Origin: Pseudolactococcus reticulitermitis | GTDB taxonomy: Bacteria > Bacillota > Bacilli > Lactobacillales > Streptococcaceae | Assembly (NCBI RefSeq): GCF_002260845.1 | Contig: NZ_BEDT01000001.1 | Coordinates: forward strand, 558,001-622,000 | Length of the DNA: 64,000 bases | Reading direction: 5' to 3' | Shown here: one piece after another, positions 1 through 5,579 of the stretch | Layout of the letters: every line of letters begins with the position of its first letter | How positions within the stretch are numbered: position 1 is the first letter of the stretch | Program-made: the position numbers and the translations under genes | The notes under the pieces: model-generated | What the model was told of the DNA's origin: nothing | The model's input: the letters and a program-made list of their open reading frames with translations, nothing else | The model's database searches: none

Positions 1-632
1 CCATTTTTAGTCAGATAATAATCAGCATAAACATTGTCAATCAGCAAACCATCAATGCGATCAGCTTTCAAATCAAGTAGCGCTGAGTCGAAATCATCAT
101 ATAAAGTCGCATCATTGTCTTTGACAATATCCATGAGAATTTTAGGCTGTTTGGTAAAGGCGTCATAGCCAGAAGAACCCGTTTGAGCCCCCAAGGCTTT
201 ATTTTTCATCTCCGCAACCTTATCAATTTTACTTGATTTTTTAGTCACGAGCACTTGCTCATTTTTCATGTAAGGATTGGTAAACAGCACCTTTTTCTCA
301 CGTTCTGTCGTCACCGAATAACCATTCCAAATCAGATCAATCGACCCGTTTTCTAATTCAGTTTCTTTCATGTCCCAATCAATCGGTTGCATTGTCACTT
401 TAACCCCGTACTTTTTGAAAACAGCGTCAGCGAGGTCAATATCAAAGCCGACATTTTTGCCTTCTTTATCCTTGAAGCCCATGGGTACAAAGGTGTTGTC
501 AAAGCCGATAACGACTTCTTTTTTATCTTTAATCTCAGCCCAACTATCCTTAGCTTCTTTTTTACCACAGGCTGCCAATGTCACAAAGGTTGTTAAAACA
601 GCTACTATTCCTAAAAACTTTTTCAGTTGCAT
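1..632 (-). CDS. Polar amino-acid ABC transporter substrate-binding lipoprotein (3' end cut by window)
   Basis: Binds a polar amino acid (glutamine/histidine/cystine class) outside the cell and delivers it to the permease encoded upstream. About 210 residues are visible; the C-terminus lies beyond the left edge. The N-terminus has two lysines, a hydrophobic stretch and a lipobox L-A-A-C with Cys22, so it is a lipid-anchored surface protein. The following VVIGFDNTFVPMGFKD-type segment and the GSIDLIWNGYSVTTERRE segment are typical of the bacterial solute-binding family 3. ATG at 632-630 is chosen because GGAG sits 8 nt upstream. It is last in a permease-ATPase-binding protein operon. Substrate cannot be assigned from the sequence. 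Confidence 0.9.
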   Translation of the reverse strand, partial: MQLKKFLGIVAVLTTFVTLAACGKKEAKDSWAEIKDKKEVVIGFDNTFVPMGFKDKEGKNVGFDIDLADAVFKKYGVKVTMQPIDWDMKETELENGSIDLIWNGYSVTTEREKKVLFTNPYMKNEQVLVTKKSSKIDKVAEMKNKALGAQTGSSGYDAFTKQPKILMDIVKDNDATLYDDFDSALLDLKADRIDGLLIDNVYADYYLTKN

Positions 633-670
633 TTGTATTTCTCCTATTTGTTTGTTTAGCTCAACACCTA

Positions 671-1306
671 TCAGTCTACTTTAGCATTGACCTTGATAAT
701 GGTATCAGCGATTTTTTCAGCAAAATCCATATCGTGGGTGACAACGATTTGTGTCATCCCCAATTTTTTATTTTCCAAAATGAGATTAGCCACTTGATCA
801 CGCAAGGCTGGATCAAGGGCTGAGGTCGGCTCATCATAGCCAATGATTTTAGGGTCAATCATCATGGCGCGCGCCAAGGCAACCCGCTGTTTTTGCCCAC
901 CTGATAAACTAAAAGGATAGGCATTTTTTTGCTCGATGACTGCCAAATTGGTCAACAATTCTTCAGCTTTGGCAATCGCAACCTCTCTGGAGATTGACAT
1001 CGTTTTCATGGGTGAAAGCACCAGATTTTCAAGCACCGTCATATGAGGAAAAAGCTGGAAATCTTGGAAGACAAAGCCCAGTAGATTACGTGTAATCAAA
1101 GCATCTAATGCGACAGTTTCACCATCAAAAATGACTTGCCCCGCATCAATCGTTTCTAACCCTGCCAGCATTCTGAGTAGCGTTGTCTTGCCACCACCTG
1201 AGGGACCCGCAATCGCAACCACTTCGCCACTCGTGATGGTCAAATCAAAGCCATCAAAAATCACTTTGTCGCCAAATTTTTTGGTAATATTTTTTAATTC
1301 TAGCAT
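671..1306 (-). CDS. Polar amino-acid ABC transporter ATP-binding protein
   Basis: Cytoplasmic ATPase that powers the importer made with the flanking genes. 211 aa. Walker A GPSGGGKTT lies near residues 34-42, the ABC signature LSGGQKQRVALARAM near 133-147, and Walker B with the D-loop (DEPTSALD) near 158-165, followed by the switch histidine in VVTHDMDFA. It is somewhat shorter than the usual ~240 aa because the C-terminus stops soon after the H-loop, but every catalytic motif is present. It starts 8 nt after the permease stop, so the two are cotranscribed. Family GlnQ/HisP type; the specific amino acid is unknown. Confidence 0.93.
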   Translation of the reverse strand: MLELKNITKKFGDKVIFDGFDLTITSGEVVAIAGPSGGGKTTLLRMLAGLETIDAGQVIFDGETVALDALITRNLLGFVFQDFQLFPHMTVLENLVLSPMKTMSISREVAIAKAEELLTNLAVIEQKNAYPFSLSGGQKQRVALARAMMIDPKIIGYDEPTSALDPALRDQVANLILENKKLGMTQIVVTHDMDFAEKIADTIIKVNAKVD

Positions 1307-1314
1307 CTGATCTC

Positions 1315-1950
1315 CTATTTATAGTAATCAAAACCTTGTTCAATTTTCTTCGATAGAATGGTCAAGATACCAATGAAAATCAAATAAATCAAAGCAGCCA
1401 TCATGATTGGCACTAATGAGACATCACGGCTCATGGCAATTTTGCCTGCCCGCAATAAGTCGCCCAGTCCAACCACATAAATCAAGGAAGAATCTTTAAC
1501 AAGCGTGATGATTTCATTAAAGACTGACGGCAAAACAATTTTCATCACTTGTGGCATTTGAATATAACGAATCGTCTGCCACTTGCTGAGTTTTAACACC
1601 TTTGCTGCTTCCAATTGACCATTGGGCACGGCCTTAATCCCGCCTCGGAAGATTTCGGCAAAATAAGCCGCATAATTCAATGTGAAAGCCAGCAAGGCTG
1701 CTGGAAAGCGTGGCAAGGTTGGGCCAACCATGGGGAGGGCATAAAAAATGATAATCAGCTGTACCAAGAGTGGCGTGCCGCGCATGATCCAAACATAGAG
1801 GTTGACGAACCATTTGACAACCGGAATCCGTAGCAAGAACGCCATAACCATGCCGAGGGGAATGGCTAAAATGAGCGTTAAAATAAAGACGAGGACTGTC
1901 AATTTCAGACCATCTAATAATTGGGGTAAAATTTCTATAACGTAAGACAT
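1315..1950 (-). CDS. Polar amino-acid ABC transporter permease
   Basis: Integral membrane subunit of the importer, 211 aa from the start chosen here. An open frame extends to 1977, but ATG at 1950 is preceded by TGGAGAG at good spacing and begins MSYVIEILPQ, the usual N-terminus of the HisM/GlnP permease family. Hydrophobic segments lie roughly at residues 10-35, 45-70, 80-100 and 175-200. The EAA loop contacting the ATPase is visible as AAKVLKLSKWQTIRYIQMPQ. First gene of the operon, with a TATAAT box just upstream (1977-1982). Divergent from the FKBP gene. Confidence 0.92.
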   Translation of the reverse strand: MSYVIEILPQLLDGLKLTVLVFILTLILAIPLGMVMAFLLRIPVVKWFVNLYVWIMRGTPLLVQLIIIFYALPMVGPTLPRFPAALLAFTLNYAAYFAEIFRGGIKAVPNGQLEAAKVLKLSKWQTIRYIQMPQVMKIVLPSVFNEIITLVKDSSLIYVVGLGDLLRAGKIAMSRDVSLVPIMMAALIYLIFIGILTILSKKIEQGFDYYK

Positions 1951-1976
1951 ATTCTCTCCATTGTGTAATATATTCA

Positions 1977-1982
1977 ATTATA
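1977..1982 (-). promoter_or_regulatory. -10 box of the amino-acid ABC operon
   Basis: On the minus strand a perfect TATAAT precedes the permease SD by about 18 nt. No good -35 hexamer is seen at 16-18 nt, so the box is supported mainly by position and sequence. The intergenic region is shared with the divergent FKBP promoter. Confidence 0.5.
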
Positions 1983-2078
1983 GCATGATTTCTGAAAATT
2001 GTGACAGAGTTTCTGATTTATCCTCAAAATAGGTCTTTTTTTTAGAAAAACAAGTTGGATTATGATAGAATAGAAACT

Positions 2079-2606
2079 ATGAAAACTAAAAATAATTCTC
2101 TATGGCTAATTCTCATGGTTGCTGCTTTTGCAGTTATCACGATTGGATTGGTCTTTATCGCAAACAAACCTAGCAAAGAGTCTACAACTCCAGCTACTAG
2201 CCAAGCTGCCGGTCAAACTAAAAACGAGATGCAAGTCTTTACTAAACTTGCCAAAGCGAAAAAATTTGACGCAGCGAAAGTAAAAGAGCTCAAAGTTGAA
2301 GAGCTCAAAGCTGGCACAGGTGACGTTGTCGCTGAGACAGACACAATCAAAGCCAACTACACAGGTTGGAATGCTAAAGGTGTGATTTTTGACTCAACTA
2401 AAAAATCAAAAGATGCAGCTTTAGCACCGATTGAATTCCCATTATCAGGCGTTATTTCTGGTTGGACAAAAGGTTTAGCTGGTAAAAAAGTAGGCGGCGT
2501 CTACAAATTGACAATCCCAGCAGACATGGCTTATGGTAATCAAGCACCAACAGCTGAAGCATCAGGCCCACTCGAATTCGTCGTTGAAATTATTTCTAAA
2601 AAATAA
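2079..2606 (+). CDS. Membrane-anchored FKBP-type peptidyl-prolyl cis-trans isomerase
   Basis: Catalyses proline isomerisation, probably on secreted proteins at the outer face of the membrane. 175 aa. An N-terminal membrane anchor (about residues 8-28) lacks a lipobox cysteine, then comes a Ser/Thr/Ala-rich linker, then an FKBP domain from about residue 75 with the landmarks ANYTGW, a bulky-hydrophobic GVISGWTKGL segment, and IPADMAYGNQAP. An in-frame TTG 24 nt upstream (2055) is possible, but ATG at 2079 gives the cleaner membrane anchor. No SD is visible before either start, and a TATGAT box lies only about 12 nt upstream, so the mRNA may be leaderless or nearly so. Ends at a strong terminator. 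Confidence 0.85.
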   Translation: MKTKNNSLWLILMVAAFAVITIGLVFIANKPSKESTTPATSQAAGQTKNEMQVFTKLAKAKKFDAAKVKELKVEELKAGTGDVVAETDTIKANYTGWNAKGVIFDSTKKSKDAALAPIEFPLSGVISGWTKGLAGKKVGGVYKLTIPADMAYGNQAPTAEASGPLEFVVEIISKK

Positions 2607-2633
2607 GGATTGACGTCGTTCAAAACAAAATTT

Positions 2634-2673
2634 AAAAATCTCCTAGCAAGATTGAATTGCTAGGAGATTTTTT
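2634..2673. terminator. Bidirectional rho-independent terminator (FKBP gene / bacteriocin operon)
   Basis: A perfect 16-bp inverted repeat (arms 2634-2649 and 2657-2672, loop GATTGAA) carries a T-run on the plus strand and, because the arm starts with A5, a T-run on the minus strand too. It can end both the FKBP transcript and the convergent small-peptide operon. Confidence 0.9.
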
Positions 2674-2690
2674 GTCCGCATCACTTATTT

Positions 2691-2804
2691 TCAACAAGTA
2701 GGTAACATTTTATGACCTGATTTTCTTTCAATAAAACTGATTTCTTTTTTAGTAGTTGGGATGACAATAATTTCTGAAGTTTTTAATTTATCAACTATTC
2801 GCAT
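2691..2804 (-). CDS. 37-aa peptide, last gene of the bacteriocin locus, unknown function
   Basis: Short frame starting MRIVDKLKTSEIIVIPT and ending HKMLPTC. AGGAG lies 8 nt before the ATG, one of the best SDs in the region, and the stop is about 20 nt before the shared terminator. No signal peptide or TM segment; basic and amphipathic, with a single C-terminal cysteine. The same frame is open upstream back to a stop near 2905, so this could instead be the preserved C-terminal part of a longer, decayed protein. I do not recognise a family. Position suggests a role in, or a remnant of, bacteriocin immunity or regulation; this is inference only. Confidence 0.45.
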   Translation of the reverse strand: MRIVDKLKTSEIIVIPTTKKEISFIERKSGHKMLPTC

Positions 2805-2912
2805 TAAAGCTACTCCTAAACAAATCCCTGCCAAACAATGGTGATAGAGCTTTAAAATCAGAGGATGCAGAAACTGGATTATCCTCTTTTTTTGTTTATG
2901 CTATCAACAACC

Positions 2913-3170
2913 TTATCTACGGTAAAAGCTTCTATAAAATATGACGACTATCAAAAATACAATCTTCCAAAAATCTGATGGATAGTTGATATGTCTGGAT
3001 ATAAAAACAGTTATCGAAATGATTATTAGCAGAATAACTGCTTTGCTAACAGGTGTTTTCCCCGTGATATTTTTTCCGTTATACTGTCTTCCGTAGTGCG
3101 TTACAGTACGAGAGAAGAAGTTATAATCAAACCACCAACCAGAGCTAGTTTTTAAAGATATCCTTAAATA
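2913..3170 (-). pseudogene. Two-TM reading frame without a start codon, in frame after the stop of the 58-aa peptide
   Basis: 85 sense codons open directly after the TAA of the upstream peptide, in the same frame, ending ..FYRSFYRR. There is a polar, aromatic N-terminal part (SGWWFDYNFFSRTV...) and then two hydrophobic segments (about residues 44-58 and 67-80) joined by a short loop, closing in basic residues. No ATG, GTG or TTG occurs early in the frame, although AAGGA lies near its beginning. Its C-terminal half resembles the upstream peptide in layout (P-x2-x-A-(I/V)-L...TVF, loop with W, second TM, basic end). Most likely the second half of one four-TM protein split by a nonsense codon, or a gene that lost its start. 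Product unknown; possibly immunity. Confidence 0.45.
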
Positions 3171-3347
3171 TTATTCCAACCTTTTAACCTGTTTCATACT
3201 ACCTGCAAAATATGCTAGGCACACAACGCATAAAGAAATACAGCATTCCCACCAAGTCCATTTGCAAAATACAGTGAGCCCCAATATGATGAAAAGACAA
3301 ATAGCCAGTATAGCATCTTTAGGTCCAATCGGTAAATTTGTGTACAT
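3171..3347 (-). CDS. 58-aa cysteine-rich two-TM peptide coupled to the bacteriocin gene (candidate immunity protein)
   Basis: Starts MYTNLPIGPKDAILAICLFI and has two hydrophobic segments (about 11-28 and 34-50) joined by a KWTWW loop; six cysteines (17, 28, 35, 36, 40, 43), basic C-terminus. ATG lies 6 nt after the bacteriocin stop, and its SD (AGAGG) overlaps the last bacteriocin codons, so translation is coupled. Known class IIa immunity proteins are usually soluble four-helix bundles of ~80-115 aa, so this would be atypical; small membrane immunity peptides are known for other class II bacteriocins. The frame continues past the stop into another two-TM segment, so it may be a truncated product. 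Function inferred from position. Confidence 0.6.
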   Translation of the reverse strand: MYTNLPIGPKDAILAICLFIILGLTVFCKWTWWECCISLCVVCLAYFAGSMKQVKRLE

Positions 3348-3353
3348 AGTCTT

Positions 3354-3710
3354 TTATCCTCTATACCCACCAGGATTAGCTATTCCGCCAATTCCACCTG
3401 CAATGCCATTAACTAAGTTATGACCAATAGCAGTAGCAGTCTGTCCCCAATTGACCCAACAATGATTTTTATCGCAATTTAAACCATTCCCACCAGGAAT
3501 GACTCTTCTTGATTGAATAAAATAGTTGCTATCATATTGAACAGCGTTTTCTTCTTCAATGTCTGTTAATGTTATTTGTACTTGAGTTTCGTTGGAGATA
3601 ACATCATCGGCATGTACATCTGTTCCTGTGTAAAGAAAAATCCCCAACGTCATAACAAGAGCTACAGCTAAGTAAATAAACTTAGAATACTTTAAATTTT
3701 GAGTTTCCAT
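3354..3710 (-). CDS. Pediocin-like (class IIa-type) bacteriocin precursor with Sec signal peptide and acidic pro-region
   Basis: 118-aa precursor. Residues 1-34 form a Sec signal peptide (basic start, hydrophobic core 11-27, cleavage after VHA). Residues 35-67 are strongly acidic. Then come Arg68-Arg69 and a 49-residue C-terminus with a class IIa signature: GGNGL-x-C79-x4-C84-x-VNWGQ, then an amphipathic, glycine-rich tail ending NPGGYRG. Classical members have YGNGV-x-C-x4-C-x-V-x-W; here Tyr is replaced by Gly and Val by Leu. Cleavage after RR would give a mature peptide near the usual class IIa size; this is inference. The long pro-region replaces the usual double-glycine leader, and no dedicated ABC exporter is nearby. 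ATG at 3710 is chosen over upstream ATGs because a promoter -10 overlaps those and AGAAGG precedes this one. Expected target, by analogy: membranes of related bacteria via mannose-PTS. Confidence 0.75.
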   Translation of the reverse strand: METQNLKYSKFIYLAVALVMTLGIFLYTGTDVHADDVISNETQVQITLTDIEEENAVQYDSNYFIQSRRVIPGGNGLNCDKNHCWVNWGQTATAIGHNLVNGIAGGIGGIANPGGYRG

Positions 3711-3732
3711 AAACGAATAATACCTTCTTATA

Positions 3733-3761
3733 TTCATATTAGTGCAGTTAGCTACTGCCAA
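3733..3761 (-). promoter_or_regulatory. Promoter of the bacteriocin operon
   Basis: On the minus strand TTGGCA (3756-3761) and TATGAA (3733-3738) are separated by exactly 17 nt. Transcription would start about 20 nt before the bacteriocin ATG, just upstream of its AGAAGG SD, which excludes the upstream ATGs as starts. Confidence 0.65.
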
Positions 3762-3764
3762 AGC

Positions 3765-3781
3765 CCAAGTTCTAAACTTGG
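3765..3781. promoter_or_regulatory. Perfect palindrome abutting the bacteriocin -35 (candidate operator)
   Basis: CCAAGTT-CTA-AACTTGG, 7-bp arms, lies 3 nt upstream of the -35 hexamer. Location and symmetry suit an activator or repressor site; the nearby Rgg/MutR protein is the natural candidate. It also marks the boundary of the IS110 remnant, so a transposon-end origin is an alternative. Confidence 0.4.
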
Positions 3782-4175
3782 AATGTATGCTGTAGATTAG
3801 TACTTACCTCTAATCGCCTAGACGATTTTGGAAAGACTCTAACTACAGCTTTTTGTTAAATTGGTAATCAGTTTGATAACGCTCAGACGTTTTATATCGA
3901 ATAAGAATACAAGACAAAAAGCGAGTGAGTCTAACAACAGCTACACAATCAAAATAGATATGGAGACTATCATTATGACACTTTACGTTGGGATTGACGT
4001 CGCTAAAACAAACATGACTTAGCTATCTTGGGAGAACGTGGTGAGATTATAACCTGACACTTCCAACTCGTTAACTCGTGTCAAGGATTCAAAGCAAGGA
4101 TTCAAAGCCTTGAAAGAACATTTAGAACAACTTAATCAACCAACACCTAACATTTGTATCGCTTGAAATCTTACT
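3782..4175 (+). mobile_element. Decayed IS110-family element: non-coding left end plus broken transposase start
   Basis: From ATG 3975 (SD GGAG) the frame reads MTLYVGIDVAKTN, the start of an IS110/IS116/IS902 transposase with the first Asp of its DEDD catalytic set. One missing base after codon 12 shifts the frame; in the other frames the homology continues (LAILGERGEII, then FKALKEHLEQLNQPTPNICIA). A 13-bp tandem duplication (4082-4094 and 4095-4107) adds a second lesion, and everything after about 4175 is gone. About 190 nt upstream, with short inverted repeats (3812-3816/3823-3827 and 3848-3856/3914-3922), fit the non-coding left end that in IS110-type elements specifies the bridge RNA. 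Non-functional now. Boundaries are approximate. Confidence 0.75.
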
Positions 4176-4370
4176 TTATTCTTAACTTTTAATATAGTTT
4201 GTCTTTCCTTTTCTGATAATTAAATAAAATGCCACTCATAAGCTCTCACTTACTGCAATAGATTAGAAACAAAAACTAGCTAGTTAGAAAAATTTTTCTT
4301 GTTCCCCATATAAGTCGTTCGAACTAACTTACAAAATCAATTTTATCATACCAAAAACATTAAATTTAAA
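4176..4370. other. AT-rich gene-free stretch between IS110 remnant and rgg
   Basis: No convincing gene. The longest frame is 16 codons on the minus strand (near 4238-4189, MSGILFNYQK start), without the hydrophobic profile of an SHP pheromone. A short palindrome AACTAGCTAGTT is present. Probably scar sequence left by the insertion and decay of the IS element. Confidence 0.4.
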
Positions 4371-4421
4371 AAGTTGTGAATCTGCAACACTTTAGTTCCA
4401 AGTGTTGCGAATTCACAACTT
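4371..4421 (-). terminator. Long hairpin downstream of rgg, probable terminator
   Basis: 22-bp arms (4371-4392 and 4400-4421) with two central mismatches and a 7-nt loop. On the minus strand it is followed by TTTAAATTTAATG, which is only moderately T-rich. It lies 95 nt after the rgg stop. The length and symmetry are unusual for a plain terminator. Confidence 0.5.
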
Positions 4422-4515
4422 CGCTCTAATATTTTAAAGAGAAAGAACGAGAAAACTATGCTACATTTTTCTTAGTGTATCATATTTCTCTAGTAAGTTG
4501 CTTATTACGAATTAA

Positions 4516-5373
4516 TTAGCAATATTTTTCAATCTCCATGGCAAATCGATTAGCCATGCCAGTTGCACCTAATTTTTTCAACATGTCAATATCACTCTGA
4601 ACTTCTTTCAAAAGCTCAGAGTTTTTTTCTTTTTTATATTGCGAAAATTTCTTAAAAATATGTAGCGAAATTTTTTCCTCTATATCCCATTCTGTTAATA
4701 GATTATTAATTTCTTTTTCAATTCGCTCAGCTCGTCTGTAATAGCCTTTAAAAATCAGATAAACATAGAGATTTATCGCTGTTTTTTTTACAATTTTTCC
4801 ATTGAAAGCAATGATTTGAGATAATTCCTGACTTGCTAACATATCTTGTCCTAGATCATAAATTTCGTCATCATCTAAAATCTCTAAACATCTACCCAAA
4901 ATTTTGACTTCGAAAAATGTCCATTGCGGTATGCTTAATAAATATTTTTCGAGAAATTTTTTCTCAGCAGTTGTTATCAAATTCTCCTGAGATATATCAA
5001 GTATGGCTGATTTAGCTAGGATATTGAAGATTTTTTCCATTTTCAATCTAGCCTTTGGCTTTATCAAAGCTTTTAAGCCCTCTATGTCGCCTACCATGAC
5101 ATATGCTCTTATCTTTTTATTAAATACACAATATTGACTTGGCTCTATTGACATCAAAGCAACAAATTCACTTGCGGTCATATTAAGCCCATTTATCGCT
5201 GCTAAAAATCTGTCAGCTGAAAGCATACTTTCCCCACTTTCAAAACGAGATAACTGCGATTTATCAAGATAACTACTAGACATTGCAACATCAGAGAGCG
5301 TATAGCCTCGTTCTTCTCGAACTTGCTTATAATATGCGCCAATTTCTTGTGTTTCTACCACTTTTTTTGACAT
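4516..5373 (-). CDS. Rgg/GadR/MutR-family transcriptional regulator
   Basis: 285 aa, the family's normal length. N-terminal HTH_3 domain (about residues 10-65; ISQSQLSRFE-like segment here LDKSQLSRFESGESMLSADRF) followed by an all-helical C-terminal ligand domain rich in K/E/I/L. Rgg proteins often sense short peptide pheromones and frequently control adjacent bacteriocin or acid-stress genes. It is transcribed alone from its own promoter, in the same direction as the bacteriocin operon ~800 bp downstream, with the IS110 scar between. No SHP-type pheromone gene could be found next to it. Base composition is AT-rich like the bacteriocin island. Control of the bacteriocin promoter is plausible but unproven. 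Confidence 0.88.
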   Translation of the reverse strand: MSKKVVETQEIGAYYKQVREERGYTLSDVAMSSSYLDKSQLSRFESGESMLSADRFLAAINGLNMTASEFVALMSIEPSQYCVFNKKIRAYVMVGDIEGLKALIKPKARLKMEKIFNILAKSAILDISQENLITTAEKKFLEKYLLSIPQWTFFEVKILGRCLEILDDDEIYDLGQDMLASQELSQIIAFNGKIVKKTAINLYVYLIFKGYYRRAERIEKEINNLLTEWDIEEKISLHIFKKFSQYKKEKNSELLKEVQSDIDMLKKLGATGMANRFAMEIEKYC

Positions 5374-5448
5374 CTTTTCCCTACCTCTATAAGTTCAACA
5401 GTGTGTAAAATCAAATAAAATAACGATTAAAAACATTTCCCCCTTTAA

Positions 5449-5477
5449 ATTATACTGTTTTTATAGCTTGTTATCAA
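5449..5477 (-). promoter_or_regulatory. Promoter of the rgg gene
   Basis: TTGATA (5472-5477) and TATAAT (5449-5454) on the minus strand with exactly 17 nt between them, about 75 nt before the rgg ATG. Near-consensus vegetative promoter. Confidence 0.75.
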
Positions 5478-5493
5478 TTATGTTTTAACGATA

Positions 5494-5530
5494 TAAAAAA
5501 ACACTGAAAGAAAGTTCATCTCAGTGTTCT
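5494..5530 (-). terminator. Terminator of mgtE
   Basis: AACACTGA/TCAGTGTT stem (5500-5507 and 5521-5528) followed on the minus strand by T7, 50 nt after the mgtE stop. Confidence 0.8.
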
Positions 5531-5579
5531 TTAAAGTATTTTAATCATAAAAGATAAACAATGCCACACGAATCTTTCG

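Noticed and set aside
3711-3761. Longer bacteriocin ORF starting at 3761 or 3737
   Set aside because: A 17-nt-spaced promoter overlaps these codons, they lack an SD, and the start at 3710 has AGAAGG and gives a standard Sec signal.
4189-4238. Possible Rgg pheromone (SHP) gene of 16 codons
   Set aside because: The peptide is basic and polar, unlike SHP peptides with a hydrophobic C-terminus.
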